From Tenrec ecaudatus (lineage: Eukaryota > Chordata > Mammalia > Afrosoricida > Tenrecidae), in the NCBI RefSeq assembly GCF_050624435.1, contig NC_134531.1:251486812-251550811 (forward strand): a stretch of 64,000 bases of DNA, given 5' to 3'. Below the pieces are notes generated by a model. The model was not told the DNA's origin, searched no databases, and saw nothing but the letters and a program-made list of their open reading frames with translations. Below are positions 21,263 through 31,584 of the stretch, in pieces. Numbering within the stretch: position 1 is the stretch's first letter; each line of letters starts with the position of its first letter. The position numbers were made by a program, and so were the translations under genes.

Positions 21263-22599
21263 GGGGTATCCCCCTAAAACTGCAATTTTTCCCCAAAGCT
21301 ACATATTTAAATTTTATTTTATTTTGTTTTACAAAACAACTTTAGCCCCTTCAAAGTACTCTCCATTATACTTAATACATTTGTCAAATCTGCGATTCCA
21401 TTCTTGGAAACATTTTTCAAACTCATCTGTTTGGATGACTGACAGCACCTCCCTTGGTTTTTTTCTTCACTTCTTCTACATCATCAAATTGCTGTCCTAT
21501 CATGTCCCTCTTCATTTGCAAAAACAAAAAGAAGTCATATGGAGCGAGGTCAGCTGAGTCAGGTGTGTGGGGCAAGAGAGGCATGCTGTTTTTTACCAGT
21601 AAGTGGTGCATTGAGATGGCTGCACAAGCAGGTGCATTGTCATGGTGGCAAAAACAGTTCTTCATCTGCCACAAATCAGGCATTTTGGTCGCATCCTTTT
21701 AAGAACCTCTAAATAAAAAAAGCTTGGTTAACAGTCTGACCTGGAGGAACAAGCACCAAATGCACTATCTCCCTCATATCAAAAAGACAAATGAGCATTA
21801 TTGTGATGTTTGATTTCACTTGATGAGCTTTTTTTGAGTGAGGTGAGGATGGCATCTTCCACTGGCTTGACTGATGTTTGTTTTCAGGGTCGTAAGAATA
21901 GCACCCTGTCTCATCACCTAGAATGACCTTGGAAAAAGCAGTTGGGTCATTTTGGAGCTGTTCTTTCAAAGCATGGCACGGTCTCTGTCGATGCTCTTTT
22001 TGCTGGTCAGTCAGAACCTAAGGCACAAATTTTGCAACAACCCTTCCCATTCCCAAATCTTCCATTAAATTTGCTGAACCAAACTCCACGTAGTCCAGAT
22101 AACTTTCTCTTCTCTTCAATGGTCCATCGTCAGTCTTTGAGCACAAGTGCATGAATTTTGTCCACAGTTTCATCTATTTGGGAAGTTGACAGGAGTCCAG
22201 GATGAGGTTTGTCATCAATCAACATTTCACCATTTTTGAAATGAAAAATAAAACCACTCACACACTTGAGTTTTTCCCATAGTGCTCTCTTTGTAAGCTG
22301 TGTTCAGCATCACAACAGTTTCTGTGATGTTTTTCCTGAACAGGAAACAAAATTTCACGTTTGCACTCTGTTCGCTTAAATCAGCCATGACAAAAAAACC
22401 CAAAAAACCGAGACTTGAGCAAAACTGCTTTCATGAAAAAATTCACTGTGATCAGAGAGAACCTTTCCAGGTGACACCACTGAGTGCACTAACTCAGAGC
22501 AAGTTGCTGCTCAAAGCTTAGTGAGAAAAATGTGGACTACAAAAGCTCCTCCAGTGGAACTTTTTTTTCTGGGTGTGGGGTGGGGGAGGGACCTCCTCA
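21263..22599 (-). mobile_element. Mariner (Tc1/mariner) DNA transposon, degraded
   Basis: A ~1.34-kb unit around a mariner transposase reading frame on the minus strand. A TA lies at both proposed edges (21261-21262 and 22600-22601). The left edge has GGGGTATCCCC right after the TA; the right edge reads GGGAGGGACCTCCTCA before it. The terminal inverted repeats are only weakly alignable, so the edges are provisional, but total length suits mariner (about 1.3 kb). It is a DNA transposon, unlike almost everything else here. Confidence 0.8.
21329..22388 (-). pseudogene. Mariner transposase pseudogene
   Basis: The frame starts at ATG (22386-22388) and stops at TAA (21329-21331), about 350 codons, the usual mariner length. 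In order: N-terminal helix-turn-helix (KFCFLFRKNITETVVMLNTA, TQVCEWF), linker (DDKPHPG, STSQIDETVDKI), first catalytic Asp in VILGDETGCYSYDPE, second in HHDNAPA, third in DLAPYDFFLF (D,D34D type), and C-terminal RFDKCIKYNGEYFEGAK. At least three in-frame stops and several frameshifts break it, so it is inactive. The catalytic Asp residues themselves are preserved. Confidence 0.92.
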
Positions 22600-23034
22600 T
22601 ATATATAATACTTTTCTTTATTGATTTTAGTATATTTATTCTTATCTTAAATTTGTTACCCATCTGTCCTTATAATCCTACAAGTATTGTCTTATTGTCT
22701 CAAAATTAATGTTTTGAGTTTGGTATTTCCTGTTAAGGTAGTTGTTCTTGTTAGATATCCTGTTATTTTGACCTGTGAGCTCATATTCCCCGGAGGATAT
22801 CAGCTACTCCTTCTGTGAATGTGGGTCATAGTGGCAGAAAGTCATACTCCGGTATTTGTCAGTTGTGTAAATTCAGGAAAAGGACAGGGGAGCCTCAAAG
22901 AAGAGGACTCCAATCCCCCAGAAATCACTAGTGAATACTAGTGATTATAACACTAAGCAATTCTTTAGGAAAGAACTTCTTTTTCAAACCCCCAGGGGCT
23001 GGGGATTGGGCAAGGAAGTACTGGGGGGAGGAAT
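22600..23034. other. Unassigned DNA
   Basis: AT-rich left half, then a stretch with CCCCCAGGGGCTGGGG. Nothing recognised. Confidence 0.45.
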
Positions 23035-23250
23035 TATCATTAAAAGAAAAATAATAATTTATAAATTATCAAGGGTTCATGAGAAGGGGGGGGAGGTAGG
23101 GGAAAAAATGAGGACCTGATGCCAGGGGCATGGGTGGAGAGCAAAATTTTGAGAATGATGAGGGCAACAAATGTACAACTGTGCTTTACAGAACTGATGT
23201 ATGTATGGATTTTGATAGGAATTGTATGAGCCCCTAACAAAATGATTTTT
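23035..23250 (+). mobile_element. L1 3' tail, younger subfamily
   Basis: AATAATTTATAAATTATCAAGGGTTCATGAG, polypurine tract (GAAGGGGGGGGAGGTAGGGG), GAGAGCAAAATTTTGAGAATGATGAGGGCAACAAATG and GTATGAGCCCCTAACAAAATGATT. Severely 5' truncated. Confidence 0.85.
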
Positions 23251-23400
23251 AAAAATGAGGAGCTGATACCAAGGGCTCAAGTAGAAAGCAAATGTTTTGA
23301 GAATGATGATGGCAACAAATACACAAATGTGCTCGATATATGGATGTATATATAGTTTATGATAAGAGTTGTATGAGTCCCCAATAAAATGATTCGGAAA
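23251..23400 (+). mobile_element. L1 3' tail, older subfamily, in tandem
   Basis: AAAATGAGGAGCTGATACCAAGGGCTCAAGTAGAAAGCAAATG and GATGATGGCAACAAATACAC are the older diagnostic variants (young copies have CTTAAGTGGAGAGC and GATGAGGGCAATGAATG). It ends GTATGAGTCCCCAATAAAATGATT and an A-rich tail. Confidence 0.85.
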
Positions 23401-23481
23401 AAAGGAAATCTACTAGTTCTCTGTTTTTTTGTTTTTAAGAGGGGTGGGGGTGGAAATTGAATGTTCAGTACCAAAGATTCA

Positions 23482-23544
23482 GAGAGGATTGGTGAAATTC
23501 TTGCTTTCCACATGGTTCCACAAGACTTGGGTTCAATTCCTAGA
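23482..23544 (+). mobile_element. tRNA-Gly-headed SINE, head segment
   Basis: ATTGGTGAAATTCTTGCTTTCCACATGG..GACTTGGGTTCAATTCC follows tRNA-Gly (GGTTCAGTGGTAGAATTCTTGCC..GGGTTCAATTCCC). It is cut at 23544 by an LTR and continues at 24054. Confidence 0.8.
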
Positions 23545-24053
23545 TGTGTTAGTCTGGGTACTTTAGAGAAACAAATCCACAGAAACTCATGTATAAGAGA
23601 GGGCTTTATATAAAGGTTAAGTGTGCATCAAGAAAACATCCCAGCCCAGTGCTGCCCAAGCCCACAAGTCCAACATTAACCCATATGTCCCAACACCAAT
23701 TCACAAAGTCCACCTCCATCTCACATAACACACACTATGATGCCTACTGCAGGAGGAAAGCCAAATCAGTGAATGTGTAAGTGTCTCAGTGATGACAGGG
23801 GTCTCCATGCAGCTGCTCTAGCACCCAGGACTACATCGGGGTAGTTCCATGTGGCTTTTCCTTGGGGATGTCTTACAGGAAGTGGGCCTTGCCAGTTGAT
23901 GCAGGCAACTGGCTAAGGCAGCTGCACCCTGGTCTGACCATCAGAAAGCAAGAGACCCAAGAAAGAGGCTCACTGAGCCATTTATCCCTCCACCTTTCAA
24001 TTAACCCCACATGTGTTTATCGGCCAGGTTGGCACAAGAAAGTAACTACCGCA
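23545..24053 (-). mobile_element. MaLR/ERVL-type solo LTR inserted in a SINE
   Basis: TGTGTTAGTCTGGGTACTTTAGAGAAAC at the left, ACTAACTACCGCA-type end at the right (AAGTAACTACCGCA). CTAGA (23540-23544) and CTGGA (24054-24058) are the 5-bp duplication with one change. The SINE sequence is continuous if the LTR is removed. Confidence 0.85.
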
Positions 24054-24325
24054 CTGGACAATGTACCCTATGCAGAATCATCACTCATCAGTCACTGCAA
24101 ACTTGTCTGTTGCTATAATGCAGAAAAGGCTTCAGTGGCACTTTTAGTCTGAGGTCAATTAGGGAGAGATACTTATTACTCTACTACGAAAAATTAGTCA
24201 GTGGCAACGTTGGATCATAATAGTCTAGTATGCAATTGATTGTGGGGATGCTGCACAACCAGGGCATCTTTCATCCTGTTGTGAATGAGGTGGCCATGAG
24301 TAAAGACCAAGACCGCTAACAGTCA
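24054..24325 (+). mobile_element. tRNA-Gly-headed SINE, body and RTE-derived tail
   Basis: CTGGACAATGTACCCTATGCAGAATCATCACTCATCAG continues the tRNA-Gly head. GTTGCTATAATGCAGAAAAGGCTTCAGTGGCACTTTTAG is the RTE 5'-derived body, and GTTGTGAATGAGGTGGCCATGAGTAAAGACC..GCTAACA is the RTE-like 3' end. Confidence 0.8.
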
Positions 24326-26220
24326 TTGGTGCTTACTTGTTTCTCCAAGCGCTCCCCTGATAAAGGCCTTGCAATAACACTGTGGCAATAATACTGTGGC
24401 CATCTTAAACCATTGATGAAGATTTCTGAAAAAGAGCACATAGAGACTGTTCCAAGGAAGTATCAGGGAAAGATGAGAGGACGGGTTAATCTTTTCAGTA
24501 GCACAAACTGTCACATTAGCAACAGCTGCCTTCTCCTCCGGGCTCTTCCCAACACACATGTAGTACAGTGTCTTTCACTGCAGAATCTACCACACATGGG
24601 TTATTTCATCTATCAAACAGCCCTGACTTTCTTCAAACTTGATGTTAGATAAGAGAGTTACAAGTCAATGATCGTTATTCTATTCATAGGAACAGGAAAC
24701 TCCCCCCCAAATAAGGGAAATGGGAAAAATACTTGAACTATCCGTGAATAGGGCAATGTGATATATTTATAGACAATGCTGCATCTTTTTCTTTAATGGG
24801 TGAAGTTAACTGCATTGCTAGAGAAGGTAGTCATGAGTAGCAACATAAAGGAATCAGGAGAATGCATATGATATATTGACTTTTTTGTAATTTATATGAG
24901 TTCATGTGCATTTATAAGCATAGAAAAATCTGAAAGGGTATATATACCTAATGAAAATTGTCAGAGTTGGGGAAAAAAAGAAGAAACCTATACTTTACAT
25001 ATATTTCAATTGTTTGATTTCCAAATACTCATGAAACAATTGACACATCCATACGCAGTAAAAATTAAGAGGTAAAGTTTTATAACCAGAATTGAAAGAA
25101 AACGTAAGTCCCTTCCAGAATGCCACGTTCTCCTTAAGTGTCCCACATGCTTCTTCCTTGATGCACAAACTTCAGAAAAGCTGGAAGGAAAAAAAAGATT
25201 TTTAAAAATTCCCTTGAATTCTATCCTTGGAAGTAATCTTTTGCCCTGTGTTTTTATCAAGTATGTATTATATGAATGAAAGAATGAGTACAGTAAAGAA
25301 GGAGAAGCTATATTAAATAAAATCATATTTTCCTTCTTTGATTGGCTATATATATATACAGTTAATCCAAATTGAAGGTGAAATTAACTTACAATTTTTA
25401 CCTCCTAGAGAAGGTACAGATAGTGTCCTCCTCTTCACCGACACACCAATATGGCCGAATCTCTTTAGATATGACCTAGTCTCTCCTCTCTCTTAACAAC
25501 TTCCCCTTAATTAAGTTGGAAATCCAAAAGGTTAAACTGTGGATTTGCATCTAAAATGTCTCTCCGTATGTTAAAGACACACTTCTCTGCAGTCCAGAAA
25601 GTTGATATTCCGTCCACAGCTATACATAAGGAAAGAATTACCTGCAGAAAGAAAAGCAGAGTGATTTTTTTCTCAAACACATACATTTAGAAGTGTAGCT
25701 ACTTCTGGTCCAAGTGTCTATTGAAAGGAGGTCTGTGATTGCTCCAGCAGTCTTATTGCAGGTGGTATCATTTGAAGTTAATTCGAGCGTTGGCACTGGG
25801 ACACTCATTGGTCAGTAATTTGTTCATGACCATAAACCAGCACCAACCCATCAAACTTATTCAATCTGAAAGGTCTCCCACACCAGAATATTGTTTCTAA
25901 TGGTCCAAAAATATGTTTATGCTGCTTGTTTGCCGGACGGGAGTGATTATTCAAATCCACAGCCTACTGAGTTTGGAGCTCTTGGCCAAACACTGTCATA
26001 TCATAGCACCCCGATTAGCGCAAAGCTCGTCAGCCTCGTCCTGGATGCAGAGGGCTGTGCAAAGCACATATGACTAATGAGTCTAGTTCACGGACCATCA
26101 TCGTTGAATGTCAGTATTTGCTTGCGCTTTTACGTGTGCACTATCAACACTTTAGTCCCGCAAAAACTCCTTTAAATTAAAGTGTATAAATACCCAAATG
26201 ACTGAGGCCAAAAGCTTTGT
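24326..26220. other. Mostly unique DNA
   Basis: About 1.9 kb without a named repeat. 25330-25365 is a short (TA)n run. 25740-26190 has higher complexity with scattered CpG and may be conserved non-coding DNA. No open frame here has exon-like support. Confidence 0.45.
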
Positions 26221-26224
26221 AGAA

Positions 26225-26425
26225 TCCAGAATTTGGCACAACTGGATTTGTATCCCAGCTCAACCACTAATTGGCTGTATGACTGGGTAAAATTAATTTA
26301 GCTTCTCAGAGCATCAGCTCCTCGTCTGTAAACTGAAGAGAACAGCTCCTGGAGTGGTGAAAACAAATGAAATCATATTCATAAATGCCTGCCCTCATAC
26401 TAGCCACTCCAAGCATGGTAGTAAT
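26225..26425 (+). repeat. MIR SINE (ancient mammalian)
   Basis: GGATTTGTATCCCAGCTCAACCACTAATTGGCTGTATGACTGGGTAAAATTAATTTAGCTTCTCAGAGCATCAGCTCCTCGTCTGTAAACTGAAGAGAAC follows the MIR core (CTCxGCCACTTACTAGCTGTGTGACCTTGGG..CTCTGAGCCTCAGTTTCCTCATCTGTAAAATG) closely. It is the oldest securely named repeat in the window. Confidence 0.85.
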
Positions 26426-27529
26426 TACTATCCAGTCTCTTGCCAACTTCGCCTTTCTTTATGCCTTGCCAACAAGTACAAAGGCTTCGCCAGCTTTTCT
26501 CATACACCTTCTTCTTTCAACTAACTCTCACCCTCCTAGGAGAGACACAGGATGCCAAGGATTGAAGTCAACAATATGTTTGACACTTAGTGGCATTTGA
26601 CACCTACAGCTGCTTGTGACAGTGGTGCTAATGTTCAGGGAATACTAAGGGCTGCACAGAGAACTAGCCGCTTGGGCACAGTCAGCACAGGAGAGGGAGA
26701 AAAGGAAATTTCCAGCTGGCTAGCTCCCAGCCGTTCTTACCTGGAGGGCTGAGTAGGCGAAAAGGTAAAGTCTTCTAGGTCCACGTGGCTCAGCCCCAAG
26801 GGAAAACACAAAAGCTCGTTCCTCCTTTTTTCCTTCTTGTGATTTATAAAGAAATTTCTAAAACAAGGCTTTGTTTCTTCTTTACTCAGTGCAGCTTAAT
26901 GTACTGCTTGGCTCTGGCTTCATGCTGTTGTGTTTTGTTCACAGGAGCGCTGAGGGAAAGCAGCATCCATGAACACCTACCTACTTCAGCCAACTAATAA
27001 TTGTGAAATAAATCAATTGTAAAGGCATTTTAGAAAGTCAAACTGTTTACATATTTTTTAAAATCACTATTTCAGTGTAAATACTGGGAGGTGATCATAC
27101 TGTCTTAAATAAGTTAAAAATAAAATGTAATTTTTCCATAAGTTCTATTTTGCTACTTTCTATTTTCTTGATTTGCCTCTCATAGTATTGCATGGGCAGT
27201 ATAATGTAGAAGGCTTATATTCATAAATTGGGGTATTTTTTGGCCAAAACTGAGAGAGCACTTTTACCAAATACAGGAAAAATGTTTAACTCTGGGAAAT
27301 AATACTTAACAATAAATGAAGATACAGATTCATCAAGATTTTCCAAATACAAAGGGATGTATTAGATACAAACTGAATTAGTATTTATCCAATGATTTGC
27401 TTTCATGTTTGACTTGGCCTGAATCCTGACCAATCTTTCTGAGAAATGTCAGGATGAGATCGTATTTAACTCTGGGAAGATCCAATGAGAAGGAAATGTG
27501 AAAATAAAATGCACCACAGTTACATCCTA
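26426..27529. other. Mostly unique DNA
   Basis: No repeat family named and no exon supported. The frames at 26385-26600 and 26785-26997 have no recognised domain. Confidence 0.45.
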
Positions 27530-28030
27530 ATGGTAGGGAAACATATGTTCATTTCAACAGCTTCAAAAAATTAAAATTCAGTATCCCTTCATGATAAAAT
27601 CCCTTAGCAAATTTCATCCAGATTTAAAACACTCTTAAATGAAAGGGAGTATCTGCAAAAGGCCTCCGGCTAACATGATAGCTGAAATGTTTAAAGTAGA
27701 TTCTTGAATGTCAGGGAAAGATCAAGATCTCCAAAAATCGCCACTCTTTTCTGTATTACAATGATATCTAACCAGTACAGAAAAACTGAGAAAGAAAAAT
27801 ATCTAAGGACTGAAAATTAAGAAAAGAGTATTCTTTATTGGCAAATGTTGTATCTGAATTCATAAACGGTCCAAAAGAATTCATGAATAAAATGTTAAAA
27901 TTAATGAATTTTAAAACTCTGCTGGTTACAAAATAACTATAGAAAAGTCAAAGGTTTTTCTAAATACTAATAGCTATTGAGTTCAACAATCAATTTTTAT
28001 AAATATAATAAACATATCAAATATCTATAT
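27530..28030 (+). pseudogene. L1 ORF2 reverse transcriptase remnant
   Basis: AAAATTCAGTATCCCTTCATGATAAAATCCCTTAGCAAATTTC corresponds to L1 RT (KIQHPFMIKTL.K.), followed by weakened LxxERxYLxK..PANMI, then a CPLFSVLQ-like stretch at the catalytic palm, and the GYKI.xKSKVFLNTN-like end of the domain (GTTACAAAATAACTATAGAAAAGTCAAAGGTTTTTCTAAATACTAATA). The FADD motif is gone. Old and inactive. Confidence 0.75.
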
Positions 28031-28049
28031 TGTTCATTAGGTGTCTGCA

Positions 28050-28597
28050 CCCTTTATTTTTCAGTATGTTATACTGTGATGGCTCGTGTGTGGCTGTGAT
28101 GCTGGCATGGGTATTTGATGGCCCAGAAGGGTCGCCAGATGGACAGGTTTCATTGGCGCTTCCAGATGAAGACAAATCGGCAAGACTTATCTACTTCGAA
28201 AGTAACTGGCCAACAGGAAGATGAGCGGCTCAGGTCTGAAGGCACGGGAAATGACTGAGGGAACACTGCCTTCACAAAGCAGACCTGAGCCTCACACTAT
28301 GGAGGGAGTGGAGCATTCAGAACTTTCACTAGCTAAGATCGATATCCTATATAAGAGTGGACTGAAATTGACTAACATTGGCCATTTTGAGTCAGATAAT
28401 CAAATGGTTTGCTATCCTTCAAATGATAAATTGAGGAGGAAGAGGGTCATATTTATTGTCAAAAATATCTATCTAACCATTCTACGCCACTGCCAGTGAG
28501 AGTATAAAATCCATACATCTCCAAAGAAGAACAGTTATGCAGCTAACATTCAAATTTATGCACCAATAAATAATGCCAATGATCAAAACAATAAAGA
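28050..28597 (+). mobile_element. RTE-type LINE, 5' region
   Basis: Start of the longest RTE copy. The 5' region has GCTGTGATGCTGGCATGGGTATTTGATGGCCCAGAAGGGTCGCCAGATGGACAGGTTTCATTGGCGCTTCCAGATGAAGAC, also used in the SINE body. Endonuclease codons follow: ILYKSGLKLTNIGHFESDNQ and MVCYPSNDK, then QIYAPINNANDQN-like residues. An L1 tail interrupts at 28598. Confidence 0.8.
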
Positions 28598-28735
28598 ATT
28601 TTTTTAAGAAAAGAGGATAAAAAAAGAAAATGATTAGGGCAAAGAATGTACAGATGTGCTTTATACAATTGATGTATGTATATGTACAGACTGTGATAAG
28701 AGTTGTATGAGCCCCTAAAAATGTTAAAAATAAAA
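28598..28735 (+). mobile_element. Short L1 3' tail of the dimeric-tail type, inside RTE
   Basis: AAGAAAAGAGGATAAAAAAAGAAAATGATTAGGGCAAAGAATGTACAGATGTGCTTTATACAATTGATG, ending GTATGAGCCCCTAAAAATG. The ATGATTAGGGCAAAG start and TTTATACAATTG are the diagnostic second-unit variants of the dimeric-tail subfamily. Confidence 0.85.
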
Positions 28736-28739
28736 TAAA

Positions 28740-29267
28740 AATAATATAAAATATATTTTTAAAAGAATTTTTTTACCAACTTCTACAATCCAAAATGATC
28801 AAGTGTGCAATCAATATGTATTGAATGAGAGTCAACATCACTGGACACAAGAAGAAAATAAAGGTTCCAAAGTAGGGTGTGGTGCTGATTGCACAATCCT
28901 GGTGTGCTTGAACTACTATGTTGTATGATGTGTTAATTATAGCATAATAAAAACATTGTAAAGATGTATTGAATGGTGATTATAATGTAAAGATGGAAAC
29001 AAAGAAAGATCAGTAGGTGGGAAATATAGGTTCTGTTTTAGAAATTATACTAGTAATCACACTATGTAATTTTACAAAACCAATAAGTCATTTATGGGAA
29101 ATACATTTTTCAATAAGTGACAACTATACATGTGAGTCTCACCAGGTGGAATACACAGAGATCAACTCAACCATATCTGTGGGGAAAAAGTGATGGAGAA
29201 GCTCAGTATCATCAGTCAAAATAAAGGCCAGGGACTGACTGTCAAACAGACCATACGATGAGCAGTG

Positions 29268-29317
<50 letters not shown>

Positions 29318-29515
29318 GTTCAAGTTGAAGTTGAAACAAGTTAAAGGGCATGAGAGTCAAAGTGGAATCTTTCATATATCCCACAGAATTGAGAGACCAT
29401 CTCAAGAATACATGTGAAACATTAAACACTAATGCCCAAGGACCTGACAAGTTGTAGGATAGCATCAAAAACATGATGAAATACATGAAAAAGGGAGTAG
29501 AGCGAATAAACTAAA
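28740..29515 (+). mobile_element. RTE-type LINE, endonuclease domain end
   Basis: EFFYQLLQSKMI resumes the RTE, followed near 29140-29250 by FTRWNTQRSTRPYLW and KKWRSSVSSVKIKARD (the DYILCSQRWRSSI.SAKTRPGAD region of RTE). Highly decayed, with a (TG)n run expanded inside. Confidence 0.75.
29265..29315. repeat. (TG)n microsatellite
   Basis: Roughly 24 TG units with one TTTG interruption, lying inside RTE-derived sequence. The 115-codon frame on the minus strand (29139-29486) with its His-Thr run is a product of this tract. Confidence 0.95.
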
Positions 29516-29700
29516 CGTATTGTCATCTAGCTGATTCAGACGCATAGTGACATTATAAAACAGAGTAAAATTGCCCTTGGGTTTCTGAGGCTGCTGCTCC
29601 TTATCTGAGCACAAGCTGCGTCTTTATCCATCTGAGCAGTTGGAGGGTTCAAACTGCTCAACTGGCCGCTAGAAACCCAGTGTTCAACCCAGAGCTCCCT
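29516..29700 (-). mobile_element. tRNA-derived SINE inside the RTE
   Basis: Minus strand: AGGGAGCTCTGGGTTGAACACTGGG head, AGTTTGAACCCTCC at box B, CTCAGAAACCCAAGGGCAATTTTACTCTG body and ATGTCACTATGCGTCTGAATCAGC end. RTE sequence lies on both sides. Confidence 0.75.
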
Positions 29701-30000
29701 GAAGCAAGGAAAAGGTCATTAAAAAGACTGAGAACAACAGCAACAAAGACCAAAACTGATGTCACGAGACTTTCCGAAATCTGTTCTTCAATAGACCTGA
29801 ATATAAGATTTCAAGGGGTGGATCAAGAAACAAAATAATGTATGCTTATGACAATGAAATTTACAATGAAATATACAAGGCCCCTGGAGTTAGAAAACTG
29901 AAAGAGAAAAAAATACGATCCCCATTTCCAAAGCTGATAGAACTGAGCAAGAAAGTCAAGTCCTGGATCGCAGTCGTGAAAGACTCCATGGGCATAAAAG
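29701..30000 (+). mobile_element. RTE-type LINE, linker region
   Basis: KQGKGH.KD.EQQQQRPKLMSRDFPKSVLQ-like residues, DYDNEIYNEIYKAPGVRKL and RSPFPKLIELSKKVKSWIAVVKDSMG match the RTE segment KIKYYNETYKDLE..TAYLKL..LSKKFKPRTATLKDS.G. Frame is broken repeatedly. Confidence 0.75.
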
Positions 30001-30195
30001 GAGCGCCAAAGGGGTAGCGGATTGCACTGTGAGCTGCCAATGCCAAGGTCAGCAGATGCTCTGTGGGGGAAAGGTGAGGCAGTCAGCTCCTTTAACATGT
30101 GAAACCTAAAGTGAGGTAAAAACTCAAGCCACAGGTCTACTTTGTCCGAGATGGTCCTCACAAGTCAAAATCAACTCAGTGACAGTGGGGTTGGT
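30001..30195 (+). mobile_element. tRNA-derived SINE inside the RTE
   Basis: GAGCGCCAAAGGGGTAGCGGATTGCACTGTGAGCTGCC is the head (GAGCCCTGGTGGCGTAGTGG in better copies), then CAAGGTCAGCAG around box B. ATGGTCCTCACAAGTCAAAATCAACTCAGTGACAGTGGGG is the shared 3' end. It splits the RTE right at KDSMG. Confidence 0.7.
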
Positions 30196-30344
30196 CGGGG
30201 TTTTATGAGCATGGAATTGAAATGGTACAGGAAGCATCAAACGGGGAGGGGGGTGATGGGGAGTATTTTAAACTATTTCAAAGTTGATGATCTGCAATGC
30301 ATACTCCCACCTAACTTACAATAAAGAAATTGGTTTTTAAAAAG

Positions 30345-31375
30345 AAGATGGAAGAAATACAGTCACTATTCCAACATAAACAGGATTTTTATTTTGCAGG
30401 ATTATCAATTGATATATATCATCAGTATATCAATTGCAGGATATAGTACCTGGACAAAAACCAGTAGTATTGAAGAAAGAAACCCAATGCACTGACGTCC
30501 CTGACAAACAGCAAGGCTCTAGAAAATGCTGGTATACCAACTGAGACATTTCAATAATTGGATACAATGCTGGACGCCTTTAGGCATCAATGCCAAACAA
30601 TTTAGAAAACAGCTACCTGGTCAATGGACTGGGAGATGCTCAGATTTGTGCCCATTCCAAAGAAAGGTGACCTAACAGAATGCAGAAATTATCGAATAAT
30701 AACATTAATATTAATAAAGTAAAATGTTGTTGATAACTTTTTATGTTGCAGCATTATATCAATGTGGAACTGCCAAAAACTCAAGTCAGATTTAGAAGAG
30801 GCCATATGATGAGGAGTATCATTGCCCAGGTCAGGTCAGTCTTAACTGAAAAAGGAGGCTAACAGGAAGATGATTGCCTGTGTTTTACTGACTATGTAAA
30901 GGCATTTCGCTTTGTGCACCAGAACAACTGATGGATAACAGTATGAGGCATGGGTATTCCAGAACACATAAGCACAGTTAAGTGTTGATGCAGAACCTGA
31001 ACACAGACCAAGTGGTAGCCACCCCAATTAAACAAAGGGATTCTGTGTTGTAGTTTAAAATCGGGAAGGGAGATCTTCAGGATTGTACCCTTTCACCATT
31101 ATTCAATCTATAGGCTAATCAAACAATCTAAGAAACAGGATAATATGAAAAAGGATGCAGTAGCAGAATTGGAGAAAAGCTTATTAACCTGAAATGCAAA
31201 CCTGCTTTAAGAGTTCTCTTGAAAATTGTAAAACGCAGATAGCTCTTTGTGAGCTAGGATGCATCTGACCTAAGCCATGGTATTTTCAATGACATCATAT
31301 GCATGGGAAAACTGGACAATGAAGAAGGAAGACTCAAGAAGAATTTATGTCTTTGAATTGAATCTAGAAGGACAG
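30345..31375 (+). mobile_element. RTE-type LINE, reverse transcriptase and C-terminal region
   Basis: WSMDWEMLRFVPIPKKGDLTECRNYRI-type residues, then VELPKTQVRFRRGHMMRSIIAQVRSVL, FTDYVKAFRFVHQNN (VDYVKAFD region, the metal-binding Asp replaced), GIPEHISTVKC, FKIGKG..QDCTLSPLFNL, and after a deletion that removes YADD, MVFSMTSYAWENWTMKKED..RIYVFEL. It is the most complete RTE copy here but contains many stops. Confidence 0.85.
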
Positions 31376-31379
31376 CAAT

Positions 31380-31565
31380 TAGAATAAGGGGTTCGGGAGG
31401 ACAGGGCTGTAGTGGTGGTTGGGGGTAAAAGGGAGATCATGTCAAGGAGTCCATGTAGAAAAATGTTTGGAAACTGATTGTGGAAACAATTGTACAAGTC
31501 TACTTGACATGATTGAAATATGGAATGATATATGCTTTAAATCCCAGCTAATAATAAAAAATAAT
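31380..31565 (+). mobile_element. L1 3' tail, intermediate subfamily
   Basis: GGGTAAAAGGGAGATCATGTCAAGGAGTCCATGTAGAAAAATGTTTGGAAACTGATTGTGGAAACAATTGTACAAG..TTGACATGATTGAAATATGGAATGATAT. The same tail occurs at 61490-61640 (plus) and 44855-44965 (minus). Confidence 0.7.
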
Positions 31566-31584
31566 TTTTAAGAAGTGCTTCTGA

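Noticed and set aside
20893-21345. 150-codon open frame on the plus strand
   Set aside because: The first ~90 residues are the RTE C-terminus; the rest reads through the RTE tail and flanking DNA into the mariner. Not a gene.
25620-25650. Possible antisense splice donor (CTGCAG|GTAATTC on the minus strand)
   Set aside because: The upstream minus-strand sequence has no open frame with recognisable protein and no matching acceptor; a chance match is more likely.
29139-29486. 115-codon frame with His/Thr repeats
   Set aside because: It is produced by the (TG)n tract within decayed RTE sequence.
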